A DNA stretch of 64,000 nucleotides from Tenacibaculum sp. 1_MG-2023 (GTDB lineage: Bacteria > Bacteroidota > Bacteroidia > Flavobacteriales > Flavobacteriaceae), in contig NZ_JAUORH010000006.1 in assembly GCF_030547425.1 (NCBI RefSeq), positions 95,788-159,787 on the forward strand, written 5' to 3'. This document shows positions 1 to 8,372 of the stretch, piece by piece. The position numbers and the translations under genes are program-made. Positions within the stretch are counted from its first letter, which is position 1, and each line of letters opens with the position of its first letter. The notes below the pieces were generated by a model. The model had not been told where the DNA came from and did not search any database. It worked only from the letters and a program-made list of their open reading frames with translations.

Positions 1-696
1 AAAACCACTACTGGTACCTATAAAGGAAAAAGGATTTCTGTAATTTCTACGGGAATAGGTCCTGATAATATTGATATTGTTTTAAACGAGTTAGACGCAT
101 TAGTTAATATCGACTTAAACACACGTCAAGCTAAAGAAAAACATACATCGTTAAATATTACCAGAATTGGAACTTCAGGTTCTTTGCATGCAGACATTCC
201 TGTTGATAGCTTTTTATTAAGTTCTCACGCATTGGATTTAAATGGTATGTTACAATCTTATCAAGTAGATGAAATTTCACATCCTGATATTGAAGAAGCT
301 TTTATAAAACACACTAATTGGAGTACAAAAAAATCATATCCATTAATTATAGCTAACGGAAAATATTTAGAAGACAAATTATTATCTGATAAGTTATACA
401 AAGGAATTACTGCTACTGCTGGTGGATTTTACGGACCTCAAGGACGTGTTTTGCGCTTGCCTTTACAAGACCCCGATTTAAATAAAAAAATAGATAGTTT
501 TAACTATAACAACAATCGAATTACCAACCTAGAAATGGAAACATCTGCCATTTATGGGTTAGCTAAACTACTAGGTCACAATGCTGCTTCAATGAATGCT
601 ATTATTGCTAATAGAGCCAACGGAACATTTAGTGAAGATCCATACAAAGTAGTAAATGATTTGATTGAATATACTCTTGACAAATTAGTTGAATAA
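1..696 (+). CDS. Nucleoside phosphorylase, 5'-truncated by the window edge
   Basis: The frame is open from base 1, so the true start lies upstream and the ATG at 184 is internal. The protein is a purine/uridine phosphorylase-type enzyme that splits nucleosides with phosphate in the cytosol. Support comes from the phosphate-binding stretch ISVISTGIGPDN near the start, RIGTSGSLHAD in the middle, and the C-terminal LEMETSAIYGLAKLLGHNA, the family's purine/ribose-binding Glu-Met-Glu region. About 231 residues are visible, close to the usual 250-290. It ends directly at the next ATG (TAAATG), which implies co-translation. Uridine versus purine specificity cannot be decided here. Confidence 0.85.
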   Translation, partial: KTTTGTYKGKRISVISTGIGPDNIDIVLNELDALVNIDLNTRQAKEKHTSLNITRIGTSGSLHADIPVDSFLLSSHALDLNGMLQSYQVDEISHPDIEEAFIKHTNWSTKKSYPLIIANGKYLEDKLLSDKLYKGITATAGGFYGPQGRVLRLPLQDPDLNKKIDSFNYNNNRITNLEMETSAIYGLAKLLGHNAASMNAIIANRANGTFSEDPYKVVNDLIEYTLDKLVE

Positions 697-1557
697 ATGC
701 TGAAATTAAAAATAGGTGGTGTTCCAGAACACTTTAATTATCCATGGTATATCACTTTAAAAAATAAAGAATATACCAAAGAAGGAATCAACTTACGCTG
801 GAAAGATTATCCTGGAGGTACTGGAGCTATGACAAAAGCTTTACGCTCTGGTGAAGTTGATATTGCCTTAGTACTTACTGAAGGAATTATAAAGGATATT
901 ATTAACGGAAATCCGTCAAAAATTACACAAACCTTTGTAAAAAGCCCTCTTGTTTGGGGAATCCATGTAGCTGCCAATTCTAAATTTAAAACAATTGATG
1001 ATTTAGAGAACGCTACAGTAGCCATTAGTCGTTTTGGTTCTGGCTCTCAACTTATGGCAATTGTAAATGCTCATAACAATGGTTGGGACATTAACAAATT
1101 ACAGTTTAAAGTGGTTGACGACTTACAAGGAGGAATTGATGCTTTAACTAACGGAGAAGCTGATTATTTTATGTGGGAACACTTTACCACTAAACCATTG
1201 GTTGATAACGGTACTTTTAGAAGAGTTGGTAACTGTCCTACTCCATGGCCTTGTTTTGTTATTGCTGTTCGTGATGAAATATTAGAAAATCATTTTGAAG
1301 AAGTAAAAAAAGTGCACAACATTATTAATAATTGTACACAAGATTTTAAAGACTTTGATAATATTGATGAAATTCTTGCCAACAGATATGAACAACAAAT
1401 AGAAGATATTCAAGAATGGTTATCTATTACTGAATGGAACGACGGCGAAGCTATTTCTGAAAATTTAATTACGGACATACAAAATAAAATGGTAGAGTTC
1501 AACGTTATTGAAAAGAAGGAAAATTCTGGTGACTTAATCAGAAATATGTATATTTGA
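697..1557 (+). CDS. Periplasmic-binding-protein-like protein without signal peptide (Ca3427/NMT1-like)
   Basis: A 286-residue protein with a type II periplasmic-binding-protein fold. The N-terminus (LKIGGVPEHFNYPW), the PGGTGAMTKALRSGEVDIAL block and the ISRFGSGSQLMAIVNAHNNG block fit the Ca3427-like/NMT1-THI5-like branch, which binds a small ligand in the cleft. No signal peptide or lipobox is present, so it is probably cytosolic rather than an ABC-importer component. It starts at the base after the phosphorylase stop, so a role in nucleoside or cofactor-precursor handling is a reasonable inference. The ligand is unknown. Confidence 0.7.
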   Translation: MLKLKIGGVPEHFNYPWYITLKNKEYTKEGINLRWKDYPGGTGAMTKALRSGEVDIALVLTEGIIKDIINGNPSKITQTFVKSPLVWGIHVAANSKFKTIDDLENATVAISRFGSGSQLMAIVNAHNNGWDINKLQFKVVDDLQGGIDALTNGEADYFMWEHFTTKPLVDNGTFRRVGNCPTPWPCFVIAVRDEILENHFEEVKKVHNIINNCTQDFKDFDNIDEILANRYEQQIEDIQEWLSITEWNDGEAISENLITDIQNKMVEFNVIEKKENSGDLIRNMYI

Positions 1558-1577
1558 TTTTTATAAAACTAAAAATA

Positions 1578-1748
1578 ATGAAAAAAGTAGTATTTATTGC
1601 AATTTGTACTGTTAGTTTATTAGGTTTTTCTTCTTGCGGAAGTACTAGTCCTTGTGGATTAGCAAAAACTAATAAAAACAAACAAAAACAACATCAACAA
1701 CAAGAGGTAGTAGTTGCAGATGCGACTGAAATAGCAATCGCTGAATAA
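1578..1748 (+). CDS. Small secreted lipoprotein
   Basis: A 56-residue product starting at the ATG at 1578; a TTG at 1554 in the same frame would add eight unlikely residues. MKKVVFIAICTVSLLG followed by FSSC is a signal peptide with lipobox, leaving a short tail rich in Lys, Gln and Asn and then Val/Ala. Envelope-anchored and of unknown function. It is the last gene before a strong terminator and lies 20 bases after the binding-protein gene, so it is probably in the same transcript. Confidence 0.6.
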   Translation: MKKVVFIAICTVSLLGFSSCGSTSPCGLAKTNKNKQKQHQQQEVVVADATEIAIAE

Positions 1749-1775
1749 GTTGATGTTTCTTTATTCAAATTCAAT

Positions 1776-1806
1776 AAATCCGCTTTTTTAGGCGGATTTT
1801 TTTATT
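1776..1806 (+). terminator. Rho-independent terminator
   Basis: Stem AAATCCGC / GCGGATTT with a T-rich loop, followed by a run of T. It ends the phosphorylase, binding-protein and lipoprotein transcript. Confidence 0.85.
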
Positions 1807-1820
1807 TTGACTTTTCTTAT

Positions 1821-1855
1821 AACAAAAAATCCTTTTCTAAAATAGAAAAGGATTT
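1821..1855 (-). terminator. Rho-independent terminator, minus strand
   Basis: A perfect 13-bp stem (arms 1827-1839 and 1843-1855) with a 3-base loop. Read on the minus strand it is followed by a T run. It closes the pcm and small-membrane-protein transcript. Confidence 0.8.
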
Positions 1856-1881
1856 GAGCTTATCTTATACGTGTTAATTCT

Positions 1882-2001
1882 TTACTTTGCTATAATTTCT
1901 CCTAACAGAGCACCTTTTTCAAAGGCAAACACCATTACTAATAATAACATGATTCCTACACATGTAATAACGTAATATTTTGTTTTATTCTCTTTTTTCA
2001 T
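1882..2001 (-). CDS. Small single-span membrane protein (39 aa)
   Basis: Reading the minus strand from the ATG at 2001 gives 39 residues. A basic start (MKKENKTKYY) leads into one hydrophobic span (VITCVGIMLLLVMVFAF) and ends GALLGEIIAK. It lies 21 bases after pcm on the same strand and just before a strong minus-strand terminator, so it is placed as the last gene of that transcript. Charge and hydrophobicity are as expected for a real micro-protein. Function unknown. Confidence 0.55.
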   Translation of the reverse strand: MKKENKTKYYVITCVGIMLLLVMVFAFEKGALLGEIIAK

Positions 2002-2022
2002 AATATAATTTAGTTTTAATGA

Positions 2023-2664
2023 TTAATTTTTCTTTTTTAACATTGGCACAAACCTAAAATCTCCCAATTCGTGTTTTTCAAATTCTTTTGGTGATTTCCT
2101 TATAAAAAGTGTCATTACTTGCTCTTGATCCCCCACAGGAATCAACAACCTACCTCCTACTTTAATTTGTGCTAACAATGCTTTAGGTACATACGGTGCT
2201 CCCGCTGTAACAATAATTTTGTCAAAAGGAGCTTCTTCTAGTAATCCTTTGTAACCATCACCAAAAATAAACCTTTTTGGCTTATATCCAAGTCTTGGCA
2301 AAAACATTGAAGTTTTTTTAAATAACTCATGTTGTCTTTCTATTGAATACACCTCTGCATTCAATTCTAATAATACTGCCGTTTGGTATCCAGAACCAGT
2401 TCCTATTTCTAATACTTTTTCTTCTGGCTTTACTTCTAATACTTGTGATTGAAAAGCCACTGTATATGGCTGAGAAATTGTTTGTTCAGCAGCAATAGGA
2501 AATGCTTTGTCTTGATACGCATGCGCTTCAAAACTACTATCCATAAACAAATGTCTTGGAATTTTTCTGATAGCTTTTAATACTTTTTCGTCATTAATTC
2601 CTTTTGCTTCTAAAACGTTTGCTAATTGATTTCTAAGTCCTTGATGTTTGGTTGTGTCCTTCAT
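2023..2664 (-). CDS. pcm: Protein-L-isoaspartate O-methyltransferase
   Basis: A 213-residue cytosolic repair enzyme that methylates isoaspartyl residues in damaged proteins using S-adenosylmethionine. QTISQP (residues 61-66) is the family signature before the Rossmann core. VLEIGTGSGYQTA (84-96) is the SAM-binding motif I, and FDKIIVTAGAP is the later conserved strand. Length matches the family. A 39-residue membrane protein follows in the same direction. Confidence 0.93.
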   Translation of the reverse strand: MKDTTKHQGLRNQLANVLEAKGINDEKVLKAIRKIPRHLFMDSSFEAHAYQDKAFPIAAEQTISQPYTVAFQSQVLEVKPEEKVLEIGTGSGYQTAVLLELNAEVYSIERQHELFKKTSMFLPRLGYKPKRFIFGDGYKGLLEEAPFDKIIVTAGAPYVPKALLAQIKVGGRLLIPVGDQEQVMTLFIRKSPKEFEKHELGDFRFVPMLKKKN

Positions 2665-2804
2665 TCTTACATTACTCTACCAATAGGTATTACTAGCTAA
2701 ATTACTATAAAACCTATAATTTCTTATTTAAAATACCCATTATGGGGCTCACTAATTATAAAATTTCGGCAGGATAAAAGTAGTAATAAATCTGTATAAA
2801 AGTG

Positions 2805-2812
2805 TATCTTTG
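2805..2812 (+). promoter_or_regulatory. Candidate -7 element for the Gfo/Idh/MocA gene
   Basis: TATCTTTG matches the Bacteroidota -7 consensus TAnnTTTG, 72 bases before the start codon. No clear upstream TTG is seen at the normal distance, so this is tentative. Confidence 0.35.
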
Positions 2813-2883
2813 TTTGCGTTGATTTTTTGTAGAAATGAATTCTTTTTCAACAAACCAATCAAATAACTAATAATCTTTCACTT

Positions 2884-3843
2884 ATGTTAAAAGCTGGAGT
2901 TTTAGGCGCAGGTCACTTAGGAAAAATCCATTTGCGTTTGTTACAACAATCAGAAAAATACGAATTAGTAGGGTTTTACGATCCTTTTACAGAAAATGCA
3001 CAAAAAATAGCTGATGAGCTTGGTTATAAACTATTCGATTCAGTAGAAGCATTAATTGATGCTGTTGAAGTAGTTGATATTGTTACTCCTACTCTTTCTC
3101 ACTTTGATTGTGCTAAGCAAGCCATTGAAAAAGGGAAGCATATTTTTATTGAAAAGCCTATTACTAATACAGTGCTAGAGGCTGAAGCTATAAGAACCTT
3201 AGCTAGTCAATACCATGTTCGTGGTCAAGTTGGGCATGTAGAGCGTTTTAATCCTGCTTTTATGGCTGTAAAAGACTTGATTGACACTCCTATGTTTATT
3301 GAAACACACCGTTTAGCTGAATTTAACCCTAGAGGAACCGATGTTCCTGTAGTTTTAGATTTAATGATTCATGATATTGATATTATTTTATCGGTAGTAG
3401 ATTCAAAAGTAAAGAGTGTTCATGCAAGTGGAGTATCCGTAATTTCAGAAACTCCTGATATTGCCAATGCTCGTATTGAATTTGAAAACGGATGTGTTGC
3501 CAACCTAACAGCTAGTAGAATTTCGATGAAAAACATGCGTAAAAGTCGTTTTTTTCAAAAAGATGCGTATATCTCAGTAAACTTTTTAGAAAAACAATCG
3601 GAAATTGTTAGAATGAAAGATGTACCAGAAAAACCTGATGAATTTGCTATGATTTTACAAAATGCTGAGGGAGTTAAAAAGCAAATTTATTATGACAACC
3701 CTGAAGTAGTTGCCAACAATGCTATTTTAGATGAATTAGATTCGTTTGCTGATGCTATTAAGAATAACACTACTCCTATTGTTTCGTTACGTCAGGGTAC
3801 TGAAGCTTTACGTGTAGCGCATCAAATTATAGACTGTTTTTAA
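2884..3843 (+). CDS. Gfo/Idh/MocA-family oxidoreductase
   Basis: A 319-residue NAD(P)-dependent dehydrogenase. The N-terminal Rossmann motif is GVLGAGHLGKIH (5-16). The family EKP motif is at residues 90-92, and DLMIHDIDI carries the catalytic-region His/Asp pair. The C-terminal half is the usual beta-sheet substrate domain. Members act on sugars, inositols or UDP-sugars; the substrate is not evident. It appears monocistronic, with a structured intergenic element downstream. Confidence 0.85.
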   Translation: MLKAGVLGAGHLGKIHLRLLQQSEKYELVGFYDPFTENAQKIADELGYKLFDSVEALIDAVEVVDIVTPTLSHFDCAKQAIEKGKHIFIEKPITNTVLEAEAIRTLASQYHVRGQVGHVERFNPAFMAVKDLIDTPMFIETHRLAEFNPRGTDVPVVLDLMIHDIDIILSVVDSKVKSVHASGVSVISETPDIANARIEFENGCVANLTASRISMKNMRKSRFFQKDAYISVNFLEKQSEIVRMKDVPEKPDEFAMILQNAEGVKKQIYYDNPEVVANNAILDELDSFADAIKNNTTPIVSLRQGTEALRVAHQIIDCF

Positions 3844-3888
3844 CGTATAAAGTAAATAAGTAATAACCGCGTTAGGGATTGCAGTGAA

Positions 3889-3938
3889 AATCCTTTTTTG
3901 TTATTCTGAATGAATCGAAGAATACAACAAAAAAGATT
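3889..3938. repeat. Long intergenic hairpin element
   Basis: Arms AATCCTTTTTTGTT (3889-3902) and AACAAAAAAGATT (3926-3938) pair with one mismatch, and an inner pair ATTCT/AGAAT extends the stem. Flanks GTTAGGGATTGCAGTG and TTGTAACGGAAAGCCCG add weak outer pairing. It looks like a dispersed flavobacterial intergenic repeat rather than a simple terminator. Confidence 0.5.
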
Positions 3939-3995
3939 GTAACGGAAAGCCCGCCCCAGAGGGGAACGCCCATATAAATATCAAAACATAACAAC

Positions 3996-4883
3996 ATGAA
4001 AAATATCGCCGTAATTGGAGCTGGAACAATGGGAAATGGAATTGCGCATACGTTTGCTCAATTTGGATACAATGTTCAACTTATCGACATTTCGCAAGCT
4101 GCCTTAGATAGAGGGCTAGCAACCATTACTAAAAACTTAGATAGAATGGTAGCGAAAGAAAAAATTACTGAAGACGATAAAAATAATACTTTAAATAACA
4201 TTACTACACATACTTCTATTAAAGAAGGTGTTCAAAACACTAGTTTAGTTGTTGAGGCAGCTACTGAAAATGTAGATTTAAAACTTAAGATTTTTAAAGA
4301 TTTAGATGAAGCTTGTGCTGAAGATACTATTTTAGCTACCAACACTTCATCAATCTCAATTACTCAAATTGCAGCAGCTACCAATAGACCTGAAAAAGTA
4401 ATTGGAATGCACTTTATGAATCCTGTGCCAATTATGAAGTTGGTTGAAATTATTAGAGGATACAACACTTCTGATGAAGTAATGGACTTTACAGTTGATT
4501 TAACTAAGAAAATTAACAAAGTTCCTGTTGAAGTAAATGATTACCCTGGTTTTGTTGCCAATCGTATTTTAATGCCAATGATTAACGAAAGTATTGAAAC
4601 TTTATACAATGGTGTTGCTGGTGTTGCTGAAATTGATACTGTAATGAAATTAGGAATGGCACACCCAATGGGACCATTACAATTAGCTGATTTTATTGGA
4701 TTAGATGTTTGTTTATCTATCTTAAACGTAATGTATGACGGATTTAAAAACCCTAAGTATGCTCCATGTCCGTTATTAGTAAACATGGTTGCAGCAGGAA
4801 AATTAGGAGTAAAATCTGGTGAAGGTTTTTATGATTATTCTGAAAGTAGAAAAGCAGAGAAAGTTGCGAAGATGTTTTCTTAA
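3996..4883 (+). CDS. 3-hydroxybutyryl-CoA dehydrogenase
   Basis: A 295-residue single-function 3-hydroxyacyl-CoA dehydrogenase that interconverts 3-hydroxyacyl-CoA and 3-oxoacyl-CoA with NAD(H). The Rossmann motif is VIGAGTMGNGIAH (6-18). NTSS (116-119), the catalytic His139 in GMHFMNP and Glu151 match the family, as does the C-terminal dimerisation domain opening with GFVANRILMPM. Length is typical (about 280-295). No other beta-oxidation or butyrate gene lies beside it here. Confidence 0.9.
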   Translation: MKNIAVIGAGTMGNGIAHTFAQFGYNVQLIDISQAALDRGLATITKNLDRMVAKEKITEDDKNNTLNNITTHTSIKEGVQNTSLVVEAATENVDLKLKIFKDLDEACAEDTILATNTSSISITQIAAATNRPEKVIGMHFMNPVPIMKLVEIIRGYNTSDEVMDFTVDLTKKINKVPVEVNDYPGFVANRILMPMINESIETLYNGVAGVAEIDTVMKLGMAHPMGPLQLADFIGLDVCLSILNVMYDGFKNPKYAPCPLLVNMVAAGKLGVKSGEGFYDYSESRKAEKVAKMFS

Positions 4884-4904
4884 ACTTTATAGATTATAAC
4901 TATA

Positions 4905-4940
4905 AAAAAGAGGGGTTTTCATTAGAAAAACTTCTCTTTT
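4905..4940. terminator. Bidirectional terminator
   Basis: AAAAAGAGG...GTTTTC pairs with GAAAAAC...TTCTCTTTTT around a short loop, with an A run before and a T run after. It separates the convergent dehydrogenase and TPM genes. Confidence 0.75.
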
Positions 4941-4955
4941 TTTATAATTAATACT

Positions 4956-5483
4956 TTACCATTGTTTCATTAAACTATCAATTCCTTTTTCAATTCCTCT
5001 ATAGTAGTTTTCGTTTTTAAACTCAGGAACAATTACACTATCTATTACCTTTTTGCAAATTTCATCGGTAAGCGTTTTTTCTGTTCCTAACCCTGTAGAT
5101 ATTCGTATTTGTCTTTCTAATTTATTAATAACAATTGTTAAACCATTATTTTTATCTTTTCTTCCTACTCCCCAATCATTAGCCAATGCTAAAGAATAAT
5201 CTTCTATATTATCATACGGTTTATAACTGCTGATAGTAACGACTGCTATAACATTTGTTGATTCTTTTTCATAATCATCAATTAGTTTTTCCAATTTTTG
5301 CTCTTCATCATTTGTAAACATATCTTCATAATCATTCACATAACCTATCGGAAAAGGAAACTTACTCTCTACAACTTCTTTTGACTTATTAAAAAAGACT
5401 ACTTCTTTTTGGTTCTCTGTATTTTTACATGAAAACACTATGATTATTAAAAGCAGTATTACTATAATTACTTTTTCTTTCAT
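4956..5483 (-). CDS. TPM-domain lipoprotein
   Basis: 175 residues from the ATG at 5483. A longer open frame reaching 5549 would overlap the upstream gene and bury the signal peptide. MKEKVIIVILLLIIIVFSC is a signal peptide with lipobox. The rest is a TPM domain (FTNDEEQKLEKLIDDYE, ANDWGVGRKDKNNGLTIVI, IRISTGLGTE), a fold linked to envelope assembly and sometimes to phosphatase activity. No C-terminal transmembrane segment is seen. Last gene of the surA-moxR operon, 10 bases after its neighbour. Confidence 0.78.
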   Translation of the reverse strand: MKEKVIIVILLLIIIVFSCKNTENQKEVVFFNKSKEVVESKFPFPIGYVNDYEDMFTNDEEQKLEKLIDDYEKESTNVIAVVTISSYKPYDNIEDYSLALANDWGVGRKDKNNGLTIVINKLERQIRISTGLGTEKTLTDEICKKVIDSVIVPEFKNENYYRGIEKGIDSLMKQW

Positions 5484-5493
5484 CTTTCTTAAT

Positions 5494-5940
5494 CTAACAC
5501 GAAGTATCAGCGATGATTTTCCATTCGCCTTGTATCTTCTTGAAGACAATCATAAAAACACCGTTAGCGTCTCCTGCGTTTCTTTTTAAGTGATATTCTC
5601 CCATAACCGAATAAGCTCCATCTGTAATTTTAGAAATATCATTAATCTTAAAAGTTAACGTTCCTGAGTGTCCTTTTGTTGGATACCCTTTTTTATAGTT
5701 ATCTAAGGTTTTTTGCCAACCAAAAGTTATTCCGTTACGTCCGTAAAACTTTAATGAATCACTCTTCCAATACCCTTGCATAAAACCTTCTAAATCGTGA
5801 TTAGACCAAGCTTCTTCTTGTGCTTTCATTACGGATAAAATCTCTTGCTTTTCTGTTTCTTCTGAGACAGTTTGAGTTGCTTCTTGTTTACACGAAACAA
5901 ATAGTATAAGTAAAAAAATGACAGTTAATAACTTCTTCAT
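5494..5940 (-). CDS. NTF2-like (SnoaL/DUF4440-type) lipoprotein
   Basis: 148 residues. MKKLLTVIFLLILFVSC is a lipoprotein signal. The mature part is a small NTF2-like cone fold: an N-terminal helix (VMKAQEEAWSNHDLEGFMQGYW), then strands ending in FKKIQGEWKIIADTSC. Such domains bind small ligands or are enzymatically inert. It starts one base after the moxR stop region, so it is translationally linked to MoxR. A ligand cannot be named. Confidence 0.72.
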   Translation of the reverse strand: MKKLLTVIFLLILFVSCKQEATQTVSEETEKQEILSVMKAQEEAWSNHDLEGFMQGYWKSDSLKFYGRNGITFGWQKTLDNYKKGYPTKGHSGTLTFKINDISKITDGAYSVMGEYHLKRNAGDANGVFMIVFKKIQGEWKIIADTSC

Positions 5941-5941
5941 C

Positions 5942-6895
5942 TTAAAATAATGAGTTTATAATTTCTTTTACAGTAACTCCTTCAGCTTCTGCTTTATAAT
6001 TCTTTACAATTCTATGTGATAAAATAGGAATAGTTACTGCTTGAACATCTTCAATATCTGGTGAGTATTTTCCGTGTACAGCTGCATGTGCTTTTGCTGC
6101 TAAGATTAAATTTTGTGAAGCTCTAGGTCCTGCTCCCCAATCGATATATTTTTTGATTAACTCGGTTGCTTTATCTGAATTAGGACGTGTTTTACCTACC
6201 AATTTAACTGCATATTCAACTACGTTATCTGCTACAGGAATTTTACGAATTAGCTTTTGAATAGCTATAATTTCGTCTGAGGAAAAAATAGCATTTACTT
6301 TTTGATTAATTATTGAAGTAGTATTTTTTACTACTTGCACTTCTTCTTCAAAACTTGGATACTCTAAGTTTATTGAAAACATAAAACGGTCTAACTGAGC
6401 TTCTGGTAACGGGTATGTTCCTTCTTGCTCAATAGGGTTTTGCGTAGCTAGTACAAAAAAAGGCAATTCTAATTTATAATGGTGTCCAGCAATAGTTACC
6501 GACTTTTCTTGCATTGCTTCTAACAAGGCTGCCTGTGTTTTAGGTGGTGTACGGTTAATTTCATCCGCTAAAATAATATTCGAAAAAATTGGTCCTTTTA
6601 TAAATTTAAAATGACGTGTTTCATCTAATATTTCACTACCTAAAATATCGGAAGGCATTAAATCTGGAGTAAACTGAATTCTATTAAAGTTAAGTCCTAA
6701 TGCACTAGAAATTGTGTTTACTAATAAGGTCTTTGCCAACCCAGGCACTCCAATTAACAACGAATGTCCTCCACAAAAAACTGAAAGTAGTGTATAGTTT
6801 ACAGCTTCTTGTTGTCCTATAATTACTTTTCCTATTTCTTGTTGTAGTTGGCTGTACTTTTCTACCAATGTGTTTACTGCTGTTACGTCAGACAT
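5942..6895 (-). CDS. MoxR-family AAA+ ATPase
   Basis: 317 residues. Walker A GVPGLAKT (49-56) and Walker B IILADE (107-112), the sensor region LATQNP, and the C-terminal lid domain are all of the MoxR/AAA_3 type. These are chaperone-like ATPases usually paired with von Willebrand A-domain proteins; none is present in this window. In Bacteroidota the gene commonly follows surA-like genes, as here, which suggests an envelope-maturation role. Confidence 0.88.
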   Translation of the reverse strand: MSDVTAVNTLVEKYSQLQQEIGKVIIGQQEAVNYTLLSVFCGGHSLLIGVPGLAKTLLVNTISSALGLNFNRIQFTPDLMPSDILGSEILDETRHFKFIKGPIFSNIILADEINRTPPKTQAALLEAMQEKSVTIAGHHYKLELPFFVLATQNPIEQEGTYPLPEAQLDRFMFSINLEYPSFEEEVQVVKNTTSIINQKVNAIFSSDEIIAIQKLIRKIPVADNVVEYAVKLVGKTRPNSDKATELIKKYIDWGAGPRASQNLILAAKAHAAVHGKYSPDIEDVQAVTIPILSHRIVKNYKAEAEGVTVKEIINSLF

Positions 6896-6950
6896 AAATT
6901 AAAGTTTTTCTTTATTCAATAAATTTAATTACAAACTTTTATAAAATGAA

Positions 6951-6976
6951 ATTCCCGCTCTCGCGGGAATGACAAT
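6951..6976. repeat. REP-like palindrome (GTCATTCC family)
   Basis: ATTCCCGC-tctc-GCGGGAAT followed by GACAAT. It has the same architecture as the palindromes around 36237 and 36590, and sits in the 100-base gap between the surA-like gene and moxR. Confidence 0.6.
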
Positions 6977-6995
6977 ATACTAAATTTATTATTTC

Positions 6996-8372
6996 TTATT
7001 TGTTTTCTTTTTTCCAATCTTTCTTAAAAGTACACTTCTTATAATCGTTGCTTAATTTTAAGTAAGTTTCTTGGATTTTTTCTTTCGTCCATTTTGTAAT
7101 TTCTTCTTCTTTTTTCTTAGCTAAAGCAAATTGTTGCATTCTTACATAGTCTTGAACTAAATCTGCTTTGTGTGTATCTGTTTTCTCTTTTAATAAGATT
7201 ACTTTGTACATCTTTTCGCCTTCACGAGTTTCATCATAGTAGATATCAGATAAATCACCTTTTTTTAATTCGCTAATTCTTGCGAATAAGTCTGGTGGCA
7301 TTCTTGTTAACTCAAAAGTAGGTTCTTGGGTATAAGGATTCATAATTATACCTGCACTATTTTTTGTTTCTTCATCTTCAGAATACTTTTTTACAGCTTC
7401 TTCAAAAGTTATCTTTCCTTCTTTTATATCAGCTACTATTTTTTCTATTTGCTCTTTAGTTTCATTTAATTTTTTATCAGAAACCTCAGGTTGCATTAAA
7501 ATATGAGATACTTCACGTTGATTCCCTTTTATTTTATGTAATTGAAGTATATGATAACCAAAAGCAGATTTAATTGGCTCTGAAATTTGATCAACATCTA
7601 ATGAAAATGCCGTTTCTTTAAATTCTTTAATAAATGGGCTATCTTTTGTTATCACATATTTCCCTTCATTCTGAGCTACTCCTGGATCTTCTGAGTTAAT
7701 AATTGCTTTTAACTTAAAACTAGCACCGTTTTCAACCTCTTTTTTAATTTCTTTTAATTTGTTAATAACACGCTCTTCCTCTTCTTTAGTTGGTTCTGCT
7801 TTAATTACTAGTTGTTGTAATTGAACTTCTGCAGGTATTTCAGGTAATTCTTTTTTATCTTCTAAACCTTTAAAATAGATACGAATCTCTTCTGGAGTAA
7901 CATCTATATTTTCTGTGATTTTTTGTTGCTCTTTTTCTATTAATAGATTTTCTTTTTGAACCCTTCCTAGCTCCTTCTTTAAATCTTCAATATCATTAAA
8001 ACCATAAGCTTCAACTACTTTTTCCTCACTTCCATATTCTTGTGAAAAGAAAGCAATACTCCTATCTACCCTACTATCTATTTCTGATTGTGATACTGTA
8101 GCACTATCAATCACTGCATGATGAGCTAATAATTTTTGCTGCATTAATTCTTCTAACATTTCACAGTCAGAAATCTTTACCTTACCCTCACTTCTTAATT
8201 CTACCTCTTGCTTAAACTTATCTATATCAGAATCTAAAACAATGTTTTTACCTACCACAACAGCAACACCATCTACTTTTGTACCTTGTGCATAAATTGT
8301 TGTTAAGCTTACTAAAAACAACGTAAATACTATACTAATATTCTTTAAAGTTCTTGTTTTCAATTGCATCAT
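6996..8372 (-). CDS. SurA-like periplasmic peptidylprolyl isomerase
   Basis: 458 residues with a signal peptide (ISIVFTLFLVSLTTIYAQG). A SurA N-terminal chaperone region covers roughly residues 30-170. Two parvulin-type repeats follow: about 182-282 (ending SAFGYHILQLHKIKG) and from about 285 (REVSHILMQ ... ITFEEAVKKYSED). It is expected to chaperone outer-membrane proteins in the periplasm. The start overlaps the end of the upstream gene by 38 bases; no later Met fits before the signal peptide, so the overlap appears real. Confidence 0.85.
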   Translation of the reverse strand: MMQLKTRTLKNISIVFTLFLVSLTTIYAQGTKVDGVAVVVGKNIVLDSDIDKFKQEVELRSEGKVKISDCEMLEELMQQKLLAHHAVIDSATVSQSEIDSRVDRSIAFFSQEYGSEEKVVEAYGFNDIEDLKKELGRVQKENLLIEKEQQKITENIDVTPEEIRIYFKGLEDKKELPEIPAEVQLQQLVIKAEPTKEEEERVINKLKEIKKEVENGASFKLKAIINSEDPGVAQNEGKYVITKDSPFIKEFKETAFSLDVDQISEPIKSAFGYHILQLHKIKGNQREVSHILMQPEVSDKKLNETKEQIEKIVADIKEGKITFEEAVKKYSEDEETKNSAGIIMNPYTQEPTFELTRMPPDLFARISELKKGDLSDIYYDETREGEKMYKVILLKEKTDTHKADLVQDYVRMQQFALAKKKEEEITKWTKEKIQETYLKLSNDYKKCTFKKDWKKENK

